From the NCBI GenBank assembly GCA_022711435.1, contig JAKLFB010000002.1:62001-126000 (forward strand): a stretch of 64,000 nucleotides of DNA, read 5' to 3'. Numbering within the stretch: the stretch's first letter is position 1; each line of letters begins with the position of its first letter. This document shows positions 54,501 through 62,191 of this stretch, in pieces. The notes under the pieces are model-generated. The model saw only the letters and a list, made by a program, of their open reading frames with translations, did no database searches and had not been told where the DNA came from. This DNA comes from Verrucomicrobiota bacterium (lineage in GTDB: Bacteria; Verrucomicrobiota; Verrucomicrobiia; Limisphaerales; UBA1319). Position numbers and translations under genes: made by a program.

Positions 54501-54949
54501 CCGCCGTCGAGCACGCGTGCGATGCTCGGATGATCCATGAGCGCGAGCGCCTGACGCTCCGCCTCGAACCGGGCAACGATGCTCTTCGTATCCATGCCCA
54601 GCTTGATCACCTTGACGGCCACCAGGCGCCGAACAGGTTCGCGCTGCTCCGCCCGATATACGACACCGAACCCCCCCTCGCCGATCTTCTCCAGGAGCTT
54701 GTAACGGCCGATGAGCTGGCCGATTTGCTCCTCTTCGAGTGCCAGCTTGCCCGCGGTCTGCATGGATTCCCGGAGCCGCTCCAAAGCGCCATGTTGGAGA
54801 ACAGTCTCCGCTTCGTCGCTCTCGATCAAGGCCTGAACGGCTTCTTTGAGCTCCGGATCGCCGGCAGTCGCGCGCTCCACAAAAGCGGCCCGGGCCTCTT
54901 TGGAAGGCTGCTCCAGAGCTTCGAGAAAAATCTCGCGTTCCCGGTTCAT
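51554..54949 (-). CDS. Membrane Ser/Thr protein kinase with WD40 C-terminal region
   Basis: A 1131-residue Hanks-type kinase. Residues 82-360 hold the kinase domain with all key motifs: GEGGFG (90-95), VAVK (K113), HRDLKPSN (D206, N211), DFG (227-229), SPEQ in the activation segment and SDIYSLGVLLYELL. A transmembrane helix (AAAIVLAVVAGSIVSVWQAL) near 405-425 is followed by a coiled-coil-like Arg/Glu-rich stretch. The extracytoplasmic part from about 500 to the end consists of WD40 repeats (RLWDIGARQCMERL, VRLWATNT, IRVWDLQS, IRLWDTRNGELF, LRFWNVRT). The kinase is thus cytoplasmic and the propeller outside. It follows the ECF sigma gene by 57 bp; this sigma-kinase pairing is common in PVC bacteria. 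Its substrate is unknown. Confidence 0.93.
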   Translation of the reverse strand: MNREREIFLEALEQPSKEARAAFVERATAGDPELKEAVQALIESDEAETVLQHGALERLRESMQTAGKLALEEEQIGQLIGRYKLLEKIGEGGFGVVYRAEQREPVRRLVAVKVIKLGMDTKSIVARFEAERQALALMDHPSIARVLDGGATATGRPFFVMELVRGVRITDYCDANRLSIPERLALFIQLCHAIQHAHQKGIIHRDLKPSNVLVTVQDGKPVPKVIDFGVAKAIEEPLTEKTVLTNFHAFIGTPAYTSPEQAEMTGADVDTRSDIYSLGVLLYELLTGATPFDAKELTQSGLDGMRRMIKEVEPPTPSTRLRQAVAGGSTRSPIAPVDRDLDWIVMKCIEKDRTRRYDTARELAADLDRYLSQEPVLARPQSTAYRLRKAVRRHRAGFAAAAAIVLAVVAGSIVSVWQALRATSAERVSEQRRKNEEVLRHTAERERERALESQKRAELNEYVADVNLAHQSILAGNLPRATELLAKHRSTGSQRFEWRYLWHAAQGNDHQVIAREASSILSLAASSEWTVVGLQDSVHIYDAKTGSLIKTLPKSGFSVALSPAGLLATASKTAVRVWRTSDWTEAYFLPDRAAPLAFSPDGRWLAATSPDGVRIYGGSDGTPVAEIPDSMPPYAFSARGNVIAVDTRTGIALKDVETGKTLRQLDHSEGIFTDPRMRHMNALAFSPDGNSVVAARNILREGSIFVVDLWSAATGEKVANLPVSRDAVEHAGMVSGVAFAPRTQLLASASHDHSIRLWDIGARQCMERLYGNPSEVWAVAFSADGRSVLSGAKDGTVRLWATNTASRERLYKGKWTPIKFSKDGRVLAAMDELSRFVLLNLRTGEPEESLPLGSAPFGLWAGAVSDDLRTLVDPLPDGGIRVWDLQSRKSVDIRSQEISKRGGTDSSANIHSRGIHNSWTAISPDGTALLTGGGNNSMLWWNLENPSKEPVRHEAKGALFSRNGNVLVTLHDRSIKAWDFQARSLKTELPVETGLGFLAPLAISDDGNTLAVGSDPLTETENAIRLWDTRNGELFGVCRGHTQGVRWLAFSPDSETLASVSDDSTLRFWNVRTQQELLSIRRLAEPIREILFSPDGNWLVARTTSGLRLLDGSPDNDMAKTTALGRDSASP

Positions 54950-54969
54950 TTGGCTTCGTTCCTCGACTT

Positions 54970-55007
54970 GACATGCGGACGATCCAGGACGAGCCCGCCA
55001 ACTTCTT
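54970..55007 (-). promoter_or_regulatory. Leader motif upstream of the kinase gene, copy B
   Basis: Matches 51508-51545 in the blocks AAGTTGGCGGGCTC (read on the plus strand as GAGCCCGCCAACTT) and TCCGCATGTC. It lies 20 bases before the kinase ATG and touches the end of the sigma factor gene. Confidence 0.45.
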
Positions 55008-55578
55008 ACTTCTGCTCAGGGCGCGAACGCTGCCTTCCGATTTGCCTTCTCAACCACGCTCGAGCATAAGTCCATGTGCGCTCGGCGTTTCGCAACGACA
55101 TGCCCATGGTCGTCGCCGACTCCTCCATGGTCATCCCGACGAAATACCGCAGCTTGACGAGTCTCGCCCCGACAGGGTCCACCTTGTCCAGCAAGTCGAG
55201 CGCTTCGTCCACGGCCAGCACTTCATCGGGAACCACGTTCTGAACCAGATGATCCTCCTCCAGTTCCTCACGCGTTGCACCACCGCCGCGCCGTATCGCT
55301 CGTTTCCGGCGCGCCGAGTCCACGAGGATGCGCCGCATCGCTTCTGCCGCGGCAGAGAAAAAGTGAGCCCGGTTTTCGAAGGAGGCATCGCCGTCGCCCA
55401 TCAGCCTCAGCCATGCTTCATGGACCAAGGCGGTCGGTTGCAGCGTGTGTCCCGGCGCTTCACCGGCCATTTTTTGGGCCGCAATGCGCTTCAGCTCCGT
55501 GTAAACGAGCGAGAGCAGCTGCTCGGCCCCCTGCTGGCTGCCGCCCCGGATCTCGCTCAGGAGTTGTGTGATTTGCAT
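55006..55578 (-). CDS. ECF sigma factor (sig-70_X6 type)
   Basis: A 190-residue RNA polymerase sigma factor of the extracytoplasmic function type. MQITQLLSEIRGGSQQGAEQL and the GHTLQPTALVHEAWLRL stretch in region 2, plus region 4 (DPVGARLVKLRYFVGMTMEESA then ISLRNAERTW-like SLRNAERTWTYARAWL), match the sig-70_X6 subfamily first noted in planctomycetes. There is no anti-sigma factor gene beside it; in this subfamily a Ser/Thr kinase gene downstream is common and is present here. Start 55578 is chosen because MQITQLL is the usual N-terminus; a longer frame adds 11 residues. It lies 13 bp from the transporter gene. Confidence 0.93.
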   Translation of the reverse strand: MQITQLLSEIRGGSQQGAEQLLSLVYTELKRIAAQKMAGEAPGHTLQPTALVHEAWLRLMGDGDASFENRAHFFSAAAEAMRRILVDSARRKRAIRRGGGATREELEEDHLVQNVVPDEVLAVDEALDLLDKVDPVGARLVKLRYFVGMTMEESATTMGMSLRNAERTWTYARAWLRRQIGRQRSRPEQK

Positions 55579-55591
55579 GCAGGCCGCGCGT

Positions 55592-56524
55592 TTATGTTGC
55601 GGGGGGGACACGCCACCTCCAAATCCCGGCTAACAGGCTGCCGATCACCGAGTGAAACACGCTCGAGATGGCGCAGGGCACCGGAGCCAGCGTCCCTGGA
55701 AAATGGCGCTGCGCCAGCACCACACCCAGCCCCGAGTTCTGCATTCCCACCTCGATCGATATGGTGCGGGCGATCTGCGTCTGATAACCCAAGATCCGAG
55801 CGAACAGGTAGCCGATCAGAAATCCGCCCGCATGCAGCAGGAACACCGCCAGCAACAGGGTGGCGCCGGAGGATCGGATGGCCGCGGCGTTCTGGCCGAT
55901 GATGCTCGAGCAGATCAGGGCGATGGCGACCACCGACACCAGGGGCGAGACTGGCAACAGGACACGAACCAACCGGGGCGCCCGACGGTTGAGGATCACC
56001 CCGGCCAACACGGGGATCAGCACGACCTGGGCCGTGCTGCGCAGCAATCCCCACGCATCCACCTCCACGTAGCGCCCCGCCAGCCAATGCGTCAGCCACG
56101 GCGTCATGACCACCGCTCCCAGCGTCGAGCACATGGTCATGATGACGGACAGCGCCACATGGGCCCGAGCCAGATACACCACCACGTTCGACGCGGTCCC
56201 CCCCGGACAGCACGCCACCAGGATCAGACCCACCGCGAAATCCGACTCGAGCGACAGCCCGCGAGCCACCGTCCATCCCATCAGAGGCATGATCATGTAT
56301 TGGCCGACATAGCCGGCCGCCACCGCGCGCGGCATCCGCAGCACACCTCGAAAATCGCCCGCAGTCAGCGTGATCCCCATCCCGAGCATGATCGCCGCCA
56401 GCCCCCACACGATCGCATCGCCCCGGAACCAGGTGAACCAAGGGGGATGAACCAGCGCCGCAATGCCGCCCAAGGCCACCCAGACCGGGAACAAGTTGGT
56501 CGCTCGATTCAACCAGCGCTGCAT
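55592..56524 (-). CDS. Bile acid:sodium symporter (BASS) family transporter
   Basis: A 310-residue integral membrane protein with about nine or ten helices. The motifs GITLTAGDF, CCPGGTASNVVVYLARAHVALSVIMT and EVGMQNSGLGVVLAQRHF are the conserved BASS positions for sodium and substrate binding. The family carries organic anions (bile salts, pantoate, pyruvate, 2-keto acids) with sodium; bacterial substrates cannot be predicted from sequence here. The start at 56524 is set by the N-terminal MQRWLNRATN before helix 1; the long frame upstream is antisense or out-of-frame shadow of the Sel1 gene. It is 32 bp downstream of the Sel1 gene and 13 bp from the sigma gene. Confidence 0.92.
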   Translation of the reverse strand: MQRWLNRATNLFPVWVALGGIAALVHPPWFTWFRGDAIVWGLAAIMLGMGITLTAGDFRGVLRMPRAVAAGYVGQYMIMPLMGWTVARGLSLESDFAVGLILVACCPGGTASNVVVYLARAHVALSVIMTMCSTLGAVVMTPWLTHWLAGRYVEVDAWGLLRSTAQVVLIPVLAGVILNRRAPRLVRVLLPVSPLVSVVAIALICSSIIGQNAAAIRSSGATLLLAVFLLHAGGFLIGYLFARILGYQTQIARTISIEVGMQNSGLGVVLAQRHFPGTLAPVPCAISSVFHSVIGSLLAGIWRWRVPPAT

Positions 56525-56556
56525 GTCCTGGCCTGGCTTGGTGTGAAGATCGCCGC

Positions 56557-57867
56557 CTACGGCTCCCCGGCCGTGCCAGCCGGCGCATTGGTCTCGGGCG
56601 GCATGTACCGCGCCGCCAATGCCGACGCGGCCCGGATCGCCGCGGCAATGTCCGATGGGGACATCTCGAGGGCCAGCACATCGCGGTTGCGCGCGGCTTC
56701 CGGATCGCCCATCCGGGCCGCCAGGGTGTTCCACTTGAACGCCTCGATCGCGTTGGTGGCAACGCCCTGCCCTTTGGCATACATGATGCCCAGGTTGAAC
56801 ATGGCGCTGGCGTTGCCCTGTTCAGCGGCCTTTTGAAGCCATGTGAACGCCAGGGCCGGATCCGGATCCACGCCGCGGCCCTGGATGTAGAAGACACCCA
56901 GGTTCGACTGGGCCGCCGGATGCCCTTGCTCGGCCGCCTTGCGCAGCCAGACCGCCGCCTCCTTCACGTCCGGCTCGACCCCCTCCCCTGTGACATACAT
57001 GACGGCCAGGTTGTATTGCGCGTCCCGGCTGCCTTGCTCGGCCGCTTTCCGCGTCCAATGCTCCGCCTCGATCGGATCCCTCAGGACGCCGCGGCCGGCC
57101 ATGCAAAGCACGGCCAGATTGAACTGGGCCTGCGCATGCCCTTGCTCGGCAGCCCTGCGAAGCCATTGCGCCGCCAGCGCGTAATCCTGCACCACCCCGT
57201 CTCCGGATATGTATTGCAGAGCCAGCTCGAACTGGGCCTCCGCCAATCCCAGATCCGCCGCCTGCCGGAAATACTTCGAGGCCTCCGACATGTCCCGGCT
57301 CATCCCGCGGCCCGCCCCATAGCGGCGCCCTTGCTCGAACAACACCTCCGCCTCCGCGCGCTGGACCCGCTCCCGCTCCGCCCGCGCCACCGCCTCCAGC
57401 GCCGCACGCTCGGCCTCCTCCCGATCCTTCCGCAGATCCGCCAGCCGGGTTCGAGCCGCCTCGTGGCTCACCGCCGCCTTCTCCAGCCAGGCCATGGCCT
57501 CGGCCAGATTCGTGGAGCCGCCCCGCCCTCGAGCCAGGGCCTCCCCCAGCTCGTACTGGGCTTCCGCCAACCCTTGCTCTGCGGCCTTCCGATACCACTT
57601 TGCCGCCTGGACCCAATCCGGCGCGCCCTCCGAGCCCGAGGCGAACCGGCGGCCCCATTCCAGCTGCGCAGCGGGATCTCCCCGCCCGGCCGCCTGCTCG
57701 AGCGCCGTGGCAGGAGAGACCGCCGCTACTTCCTGGCGGCCCCCCTCCGGCATGCTCTCCCCTCGGGGACGTTCCATCCGTCGCACCGCCCAAAACCCCG
57801 CCACCAAGATCAATCCCAGCCCCAGCACCGCGATGACTAGCCACGCACGCTTCCGCTCGTCGCTCAT
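56557..57867 (-). CDS. Membrane-anchored Sel1-like repeat protein
   Basis: A 436-residue protein with one N-terminal membrane helix (WLVIAVLGLGLILVAGFW, residues 9-26) and about eight Sel1-type repeats of 36 residues, of the form AxxWLRKAAEQGHAxAQxNLAxMYxxGxGV. The repeats are interrupted by a charged coiled-coil stretch (about 140-180, RAERERVQRAEAEV). The repeats form a helical solenoid for protein binding, exposed to the periplasm. No enzyme domain. The repeat unit is clearly visible at the DNA level with 108-bp periodicity. It precedes the transporter gene by 32 bp. Confidence 0.9.
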   Translation of the reverse strand: MSDERKRAWLVIAVLGLGLILVAGFWAVRRMERPRGESMPEGGRQEVAAVSPATALEQAAGRGDPAAQLEWGRRFASGSEGAPDWVQAAKWYRKAAEQGLAEAQYELGEALARGRGGSTNLAEAMAWLEKAAVSHEAARTRLADLRKDREEAERAALEAVARAERERVQRAEAEVLFEQGRRYGAGRGMSRDMSEASKYFRQAADLGLAEAQFELALQYISGDGVVQDYALAAQWLRRAAEQGHAQAQFNLAVLCMAGRGVLRDPIEAEHWTRKAAEQGSRDAQYNLAVMYVTGEGVEPDVKEAAVWLRKAAEQGHPAAQSNLGVFYIQGRGVDPDPALAFTWLQKAAEQGNASAMFNLGIMYAKGQGVATNAIEAFKWNTLAARMGDPEAARNRDVLALEMSPSDIAAAIRAASALAARYMPPETNAPAGTAGEP

Positions 57868-57922
57868 GCCCGAAAACTACGGATTCGCATCGCGAACACA
57901 AGACTAGGTTTGGATGCCTGGC

Positions 57923-58951
57923 TCATGAACTGGAGGCCGATCGGATCCGGGACAGGGCCCATTCCGCGTGCTCGCCCACCAGCGGTTCCGGATCGCGCGT
58001 CAGCCGTTCGAGCGCGGCCCGCGCCCGGTCCCCGCCTGTGTTTCCCAGAGCCACACAGACGTTCCGCAACAGCCTGCGCCGCCGGATCCGAGCGATGGGC
58101 GTGCCCTCGAACTTCGTGCGGAATCCGGCATCGTCCAGGGCAGCCAGCTCGAGCAGGTCCGGCTCCGCCAGGTCCGGCCGGCCGTGGGGCGCCAGGAGCG
58201 GGGCGCCGCGCGCGAACCGGTTCCACGGGCAGGCGGCCAGGCAGTCGTCACAACCGAAGATCCGCGCGCCGATGGCGGGGCGCCACTCGACCGGGATCGA
58301 GCCCTTGCACTCGATGGTCAGATACGAGATGCAGCGGCGGGCATCGAGCTGGAAGGGGGCAGCGATCGCGCGGGTCGGGCAGGCATCGATGCAGCGGCGG
58401 CAGGATCCGCACCGGTTCCTCTCCGGGGGGTCCGGCTCGAGATCGAGGGTGGTGAGGATCCCGGCCAGAAAGATCCAGTTGCCGTCGGCTCGGCTGATCA
58501 GGTTGGTGTGCTTGCCGACAAACCCCAGGCCCGCCCGCTCCGCGTGGTCGCGCTCGACCAGCGGGCCGGCGTCGACGAACCAGCGGCACCGGATCCCCGG
58601 TCCGCCCTTCTCCTCGAGCCAGCCGGCCAGGGCCGCCAGCGGCCCCGCCAGCACTTGGTGATAATCCGCCCCCCTTGCATACCGGGCGATCACGCCCCTG
58701 GATTCTCGGGCCGGGCGGTCAGCCGCATGGGAGTAAGCGGCGGAAAGAACCACCAGCGTCCGAGCGCCCGCCAGCACTCGCTGGGGATCGAACCGTTTCT
58801 CGAGCTGGCGTTCGAGGTAGCCCATCTGGCCGTGCCATCCCCGGAGGATCCAGCTCCGGCACTCGGCTGCGTGAATCGGCGGTGAGGCGGGAGCGAACCG
58901 GCAGTCCGAGAACCCGCGTTCGAGCGCCTGCTGGCGAAGCGCCTCCTTCAT
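57923..58951 (-). CDS. queG: Epoxyqueuosine reductase QueG
   Basis: A 342-residue cytoplasmic protein that reduces epoxyqueuosine to queuosine in tRNA, the last step of queuosine synthesis. It uses cobalamin and two [4Fe-4S] clusters. The N-terminal DUF1730 region carries FVDAGPLVERDHAERAGLGF, with Asp in the catalytic position. CGSCRRCIDACPTRAI (about 184-199) and FGCDDCLAACPWN (about 232-244) give the cluster ligands. A HEAT-like C-terminal tail (RRRRLLRNVCVALGN) is typical. Start 58951 overlaps the shikimate kinase stop by 4 bp (ATGA). The long upstream frame is out-of-frame in the kinase gene and is not coding. Confidence 0.95.
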   Translation of the reverse strand: MKEALRQQALERGFSDCRFAPASPPIHAAECRSWILRGWHGQMGYLERQLEKRFDPQRVLAGARTLVVLSAAYSHAADRPARESRGVIARYARGADYHQVLAGPLAALAGWLEEKGGPGIRCRWFVDAGPLVERDHAERAGLGFVGKHTNLISRADGNWIFLAGILTTLDLEPDPPERNRCGSCRRCIDACPTRAIAAPFQLDARRCISYLTIECKGSIPVEWRPAIGARIFGCDDCLAACPWNRFARGAPLLAPHGRPDLAEPDLLELAALDDAGFRTKFEGTPIARIRRRRLLRNVCVALGNTGGDRARAALERLTRDPEPLVGEHAEWALSRIRSASSS

Positions 58952-59493
58952 GCCGGAGGGCGCTGGCTGCGCGCCAGGTGGAAATGATAAAGCACCTGCT
59001 GGACGACGCGGCGGAGGGGCCTGCGTTCCGTGTTGACCAGTACGTCGGCCTGGCGGTAGACGGGGGCGCGCTCGGCCAGCAGCTGGCGGATCCGGCCTTG
59101 CGGATCGGGAGTCTGGAGCAGCGGACGATGCATGTGGCGCCGGGCCCGCGACCAGATGATCTCGGGCGATGCCCACAGGCAGACCACCAGCGCGTGCTCC
59201 CGGAGGGCGGTCAGGTTCGCCATCTGGGCCCCCAGGCCGCCCCCCGTGGCGATCACCACCCGGTCCCACCCCTTCATCTCCAGCACCAGCCGGCGTTCGA
59301 ACTCCCGAAACCACGCCTCGCCCACCTGGGAAAACACCTCGCTGATCTTCCGGTCCAGGCGGCTCTCGATCAGGGCGTCCGTGTCCACAAACTGGAAATC
59401 CAGGGCGCGCGCCGCCGCCCGGCCGACGCTCGATTTGCCGGTCGCCATGAACCCGATCAGGGCCAGATTCCGGATGTGACGCGCTGGTTGCAT
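58948..59493 (-). CDS. aroK: Shikimate kinase
   Basis: A 181-residue cytoplasmic kinase that phosphorylates shikimate at the 3-hydroxyl, fifth step of the chorismate pathway. The P-loop GFMATGKSS (14-22), the shikimate-binding DTD (37-39), EFERR, ATGGG (82-86) and the RRHMHRPLL lid region are all in place, and length is normal for the family. It overlaps queG by 4 bp and begins a minus-strand run divergent from ptsI; no other aromatic pathway genes are near. Confidence 0.95.
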   Translation of the reverse strand: MQPARHIRNLALIGFMATGKSSVGRAAARALDFQFVDTDALIESRLDRKISEVFSQVGEAWFREFERRLVLEMKGWDRVVIATGGGLGAQMANLTALREHALVVCLWASPEIIWSRARRHMHRPLLQTPDPQGRIRQLLAERAPVYRQADVLVNTERRPLRRVVQQVLYHFHLARSQRPPA

Positions 59494-59600
59494 GCTCCGC
59501 TGCGAACGGCCGCGGCTCCCGCAATCGTGGCATGCCTGGGCCGCCGGCGAAACGAAAAATTGAATTTTATTCGAATGCCTGTCCGGGATACACTGCGCTC

Positions 59601-61445
59601 ATGTTGGAATTCTCGCGACTGGGCGAACAGGTGTTTCAGGGGATTGCCGCCGCGGCCGGGATCGCGCGCGGCAAGGCGCTCCTCATCGAGCGCAGCGAAC
59701 GCCAGGTCCCCCGTTACGACGTGTCCGAGTCCGATCTGCCTCGCGAGCTCGAGCGGTTCGAATCGGCTCTCACGGCGACGCGCCGCCAGATTCACGAGAC
59801 CAAGCGGCAGGTGTCCGAGGCGATGGGCGCGGACGCAGCCGGGATCTTCGACGCCCACCTGCTGGTGCTCGAAGACCAGACCCTGGTCGGCGAAGTGACC
59901 CGCCTGGCGGAATCACAGCGAACCAACATCGACTCCATCGTCGAACAGGTGGCCGACAAGTACGTGCGCACCCTGAGCAGCCTGGAAGACGACTACCTCC
60001 GGGAGCGCGCCAAGGATGTCCGCGACGTGATCAACCGGGTCCTGGACAACCTGCTCAACCGGCGGCATGGAGCCGAGCTGGCCGCCCTGCGCGAGCCCTG
60101 CATCATCGTGGCCGAGGACCTCGCGCCCTCCCTCACCGCCCAGCTGCGGCGCGACCTGGTGCTTGGATTCGCCACGGATATCGGCAGCAAAACCTCCCAC
60201 ACGGCGATCCTGGCACGGTCGCTGCGCCTGCCGGCCGTCGTCGGGCTTCAGACCGCCAGCCGCCTGATGCGCACCGGCCAGTCGGTCCTGCTCGATGGCT
60301 ACAACGGGCTGCTGATCCTCAATCCGACCGATCAGGCCCTCTACGAATACGGCCAGGTCGAGCGGCGCCACTTCCGCTTCGAGGAGCGCCTGCACGAGGT
60401 CCATGACCAGCCTGCCATCACTCTCGATGCCCATCGCATCACCCTCTCCGCCAACCTCGAACAGGTCGCCGGCGTCGAGGCCGTCCAGTCCAGCGGCGCC
60501 GAAGGCGTCGGCCTTTTCCGTACCGAATTCCTCTTCATCAAACGCCACACCACCCCCACCGAACAGGAGCAATACGAGGCCTACCGCCAGGTGGCCGCCG
60601 CCCTCAAACCCCACCCGGTCGTCATCCGAACCCTCGACCTCGGCGGCGACAAATTTGTCTCTCATCTCGAGATGCCGTCCGAGCTCAACCCCTTTCTCGG
60701 CTGGCGGGCGATCCGGTTCTGCCTCCAGGAGGAGGCCCTGTTCCGGAGCCAGCTCCGCGCTATTCTCCGCGCCAGCGCCGAGGGCAACGTGAAAATGATG
60801 TACCCTATGGTCTGCAGCGTCGAGGAGCTCGATGCCGCCAACGCCCTCCTCGACCGCTGCCGCATCGAGCTCCGCGCCGAAGGCGTCCCCTTCGACGAGT
60901 CCATGGAAGTCGGCGTGATGATCGAGGTCCCCTCCGCCGTCATGATCGCCGACAACCTCGCCCGGCGCGTCAAGTTCTTCAGCCTCGGCACCAACGACCT
61001 CATCCAATACACCCTCGCCGTCGACCGCACCAACGAGAAGATCGCTCATCTCTACTCTCCCACGCACCCGGCCATCGTCCGCCTGATCCAGCTCGCCGTC
61101 GAGGCCGCCCACCAGCATGGGATCTGGGTCGGCGTGTGCGGCGAGATGGCCGGCGACCCGGTGCTGGCGCCGCTGCTCCTGGGATTGGGGATCGACGAGC
61201 TGAGCGTGGCCCCCCCGCTGGTGCCGCGCATCAAGTTCCTCATCCGCCGGCTCAAGCTGGCCGAGGCACAGGAGCTGGCCGATTTCGCCCTCACCTCCGA
61301 CTCGGCCGGCCCCACCCTCGAGCGCTGCCAGGCCCTCGCGCGCCACGCCGCCCCCAGCCTGTTCGACGATGGCGCACAACCCGCCGACGCCGATCCGCCC
61401 CGGATGGAGCCTCGATCCTCCCCGACCACACCCTCCGTTTTATGA
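59601..61445 (+). CDS. ptsI: Phosphoenolpyruvate-protein phosphotransferase (PTS enzyme I)
   Basis: A 614-residue cytoplasmic enzyme that transfers phosphate from PEP to HPr. The phosphohistidine is H200 in GSKTSHTAILARS. The PEP-binding barrel carries GLFRTEFLF, TLDLGGDK, GTNDLIQYT and C513 in GVCGEMAGDP, all conserved. The N-terminal HPr-binding helical domain is present. The protein is about 40 residues longer than usual owing to a Pro-rich C-terminal tail. ATG at 59601 gives the family-typical N-terminus (FQGIAAAAGIARGKAL); an upstream in-frame ATG would add 23 unrelated residues. No HPr or EII gene is nearby. Its stop overlaps the next gene by 4 bp. Confidence 0.95.
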   Translation: MLEFSRLGEQVFQGIAAAAGIARGKALLIERSERQVPRYDVSESDLPRELERFESALTATRRQIHETKRQVSEAMGADAAGIFDAHLLVLEDQTLVGEVTRLAESQRTNIDSIVEQVADKYVRTLSSLEDDYLRERAKDVRDVINRVLDNLLNRRHGAELAALREPCIIVAEDLAPSLTAQLRRDLVLGFATDIGSKTSHTAILARSLRLPAVVGLQTASRLMRTGQSVLLDGYNGLLILNPTDQALYEYGQVERRHFRFEERLHEVHDQPAITLDAHRITLSANLEQVAGVEAVQSSGAEGVGLFRTEFLFIKRHTTPTEQEQYEAYRQVAAALKPHPVVIRTLDLGGDKFVSHLEMPSELNPFLGWRAIRFCLQEEALFRSQLRAILRASAEGNVKMMYPMVCSVEELDAANALLDRCRIELRAEGVPFDESMEVGVMIEVPSAVMIADNLARRVKFFSLGTNDLIQYTLAVDRTNEKIAHLYSPTHPAIVRLIQLAVEAAHQHGIWVGVCGEMAGDPVLAPLLLGLGIDELSVAPPLVPRIKFLIRRLKLAEAQELADFALTSDSAGPTLERCQALARHAAPSLFDDGAQPADADPPRMEPRSSPTTPSVL

Positions 61446-62191
61446 AAGCCATCATTCTCGCCGCCGGCTATGCGACGCGGCTTTATCCTCTCACGCTGAC
61501 CCGGGCCAAACCCCTGTTGCCTGTCGCCGGGAAGCCCATGATCGACTATGTCCGGGCCGCCCTCGCCCCCCTCGAGGGAGTGGACCGGCTCTACGTGGTC
61601 GCCAACGCCAAGTTCGCCGCCCAGTTCCAGCAATGGGCTGACAACGCCGCCCGCCCCCCCGGCGCGCCGCCGATCACAATCGTCAATGACGGCTCGACCG
61701 ATGACAACAGCAAGCTGGGCGCCATCGGCGACCTCCGCCTGGTCCTCGAACGCGAGGCCATCGACGATGACATCGTCGTCGTCGCCGGCGACAATCTTTT
61801 CAGTCAGCCCCTCGCCGGATTCGACCGGGTCGGCCGCGCCCGCCAAACCCCTGTCCTCGCCATCTACGACGTCGGCAATCTCGAGATGGTCAAGAAATAC
61901 AACGCCATCACACTCGATCCCGACGGCCGCATTTTGTTCTTCGAGGAGAAGCCGGCCCGCCCTGCCACCACGCTCACCGGCATCGCCCTCTACTACTACC
62001 CGCGCGCCTCGATCCCGCTGATCCGGCAATACATCCGCGACGGCAACAACCCCGACCAGCCGGGCCGCCTCATCCAGTGGTTCTACACCCGCACCGCCGT
62101 CTACACGTGGCGGGTGCCCGGCATCTGGTACGACATCGGCGACCGCAACAGCCTGGCCGAAGCCGACCGCATCTTCGCTTCGATCCGCTGA
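61442..62191 (+). CDS. Sugar-1-phosphate nucleotidyltransferase family protein
   Basis: A 249-residue cytoplasmic enzyme with the NTP_transferase fold. MKAIILAAGYATRLYPLTL is the nucleotide-binding loop; GKPMIDY, NDG, and VVAGDNLFSQ with the metal-binding Asp are in place, and FEEKPA is the usual sugar-binding motif. It makes an NDP-sugar from a sugar phosphate; the base and sugar cannot be told from sequence. Length is short, without the C-terminal beta-helix of GlmU-type enzymes. The start overlaps ptsI by 4 bp (ATGA), so the two should be co-translated. The upstream in-frame region is within ptsI and is not coding in this frame. Confidence 0.92.
   Translation: MKAIILAAGYATRLYPLTLTRAKPLLPVAGKPMIDYVRAALAPLEGVDRLYVVANAKFAAQFQQWADNAARPPGAPPITIVNDGSTDDNSKLGAIGDLRLVLEREAIDDDIVVVAGDNLFSQPLAGFDRVGRARQTPVLAIYDVGNLEMVKKYNAITLDPDGRILFFEEKPARPATTLTGIALYYYPRASIPLIRQYIRDGNNPDQPGRLIQWFYTRTAVYTWRVPGIWYDIGDRNSLAEADRIFASIR

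Noticed and set aside
56557..57867. 108-bp periodic sequence as a CRISPR-like or minisatellite array
   Set aside because: The periodicity matches the 36-residue Sel1 repeat in frame, and the copies differ in sequence.
59560..59592. TTGAAT and GATACA as a promoter before ptsI
   Set aside because: The spacer is 21 bases, too long for a normal sigma-70 promoter, and neither box is close to consensus.
59913..61379. A 488-codon antisense frame over ptsI
   Set aside because: Asp/Glu/Gly-rich shadow produced by the codon bias of ptsI; no start or domain of its own.
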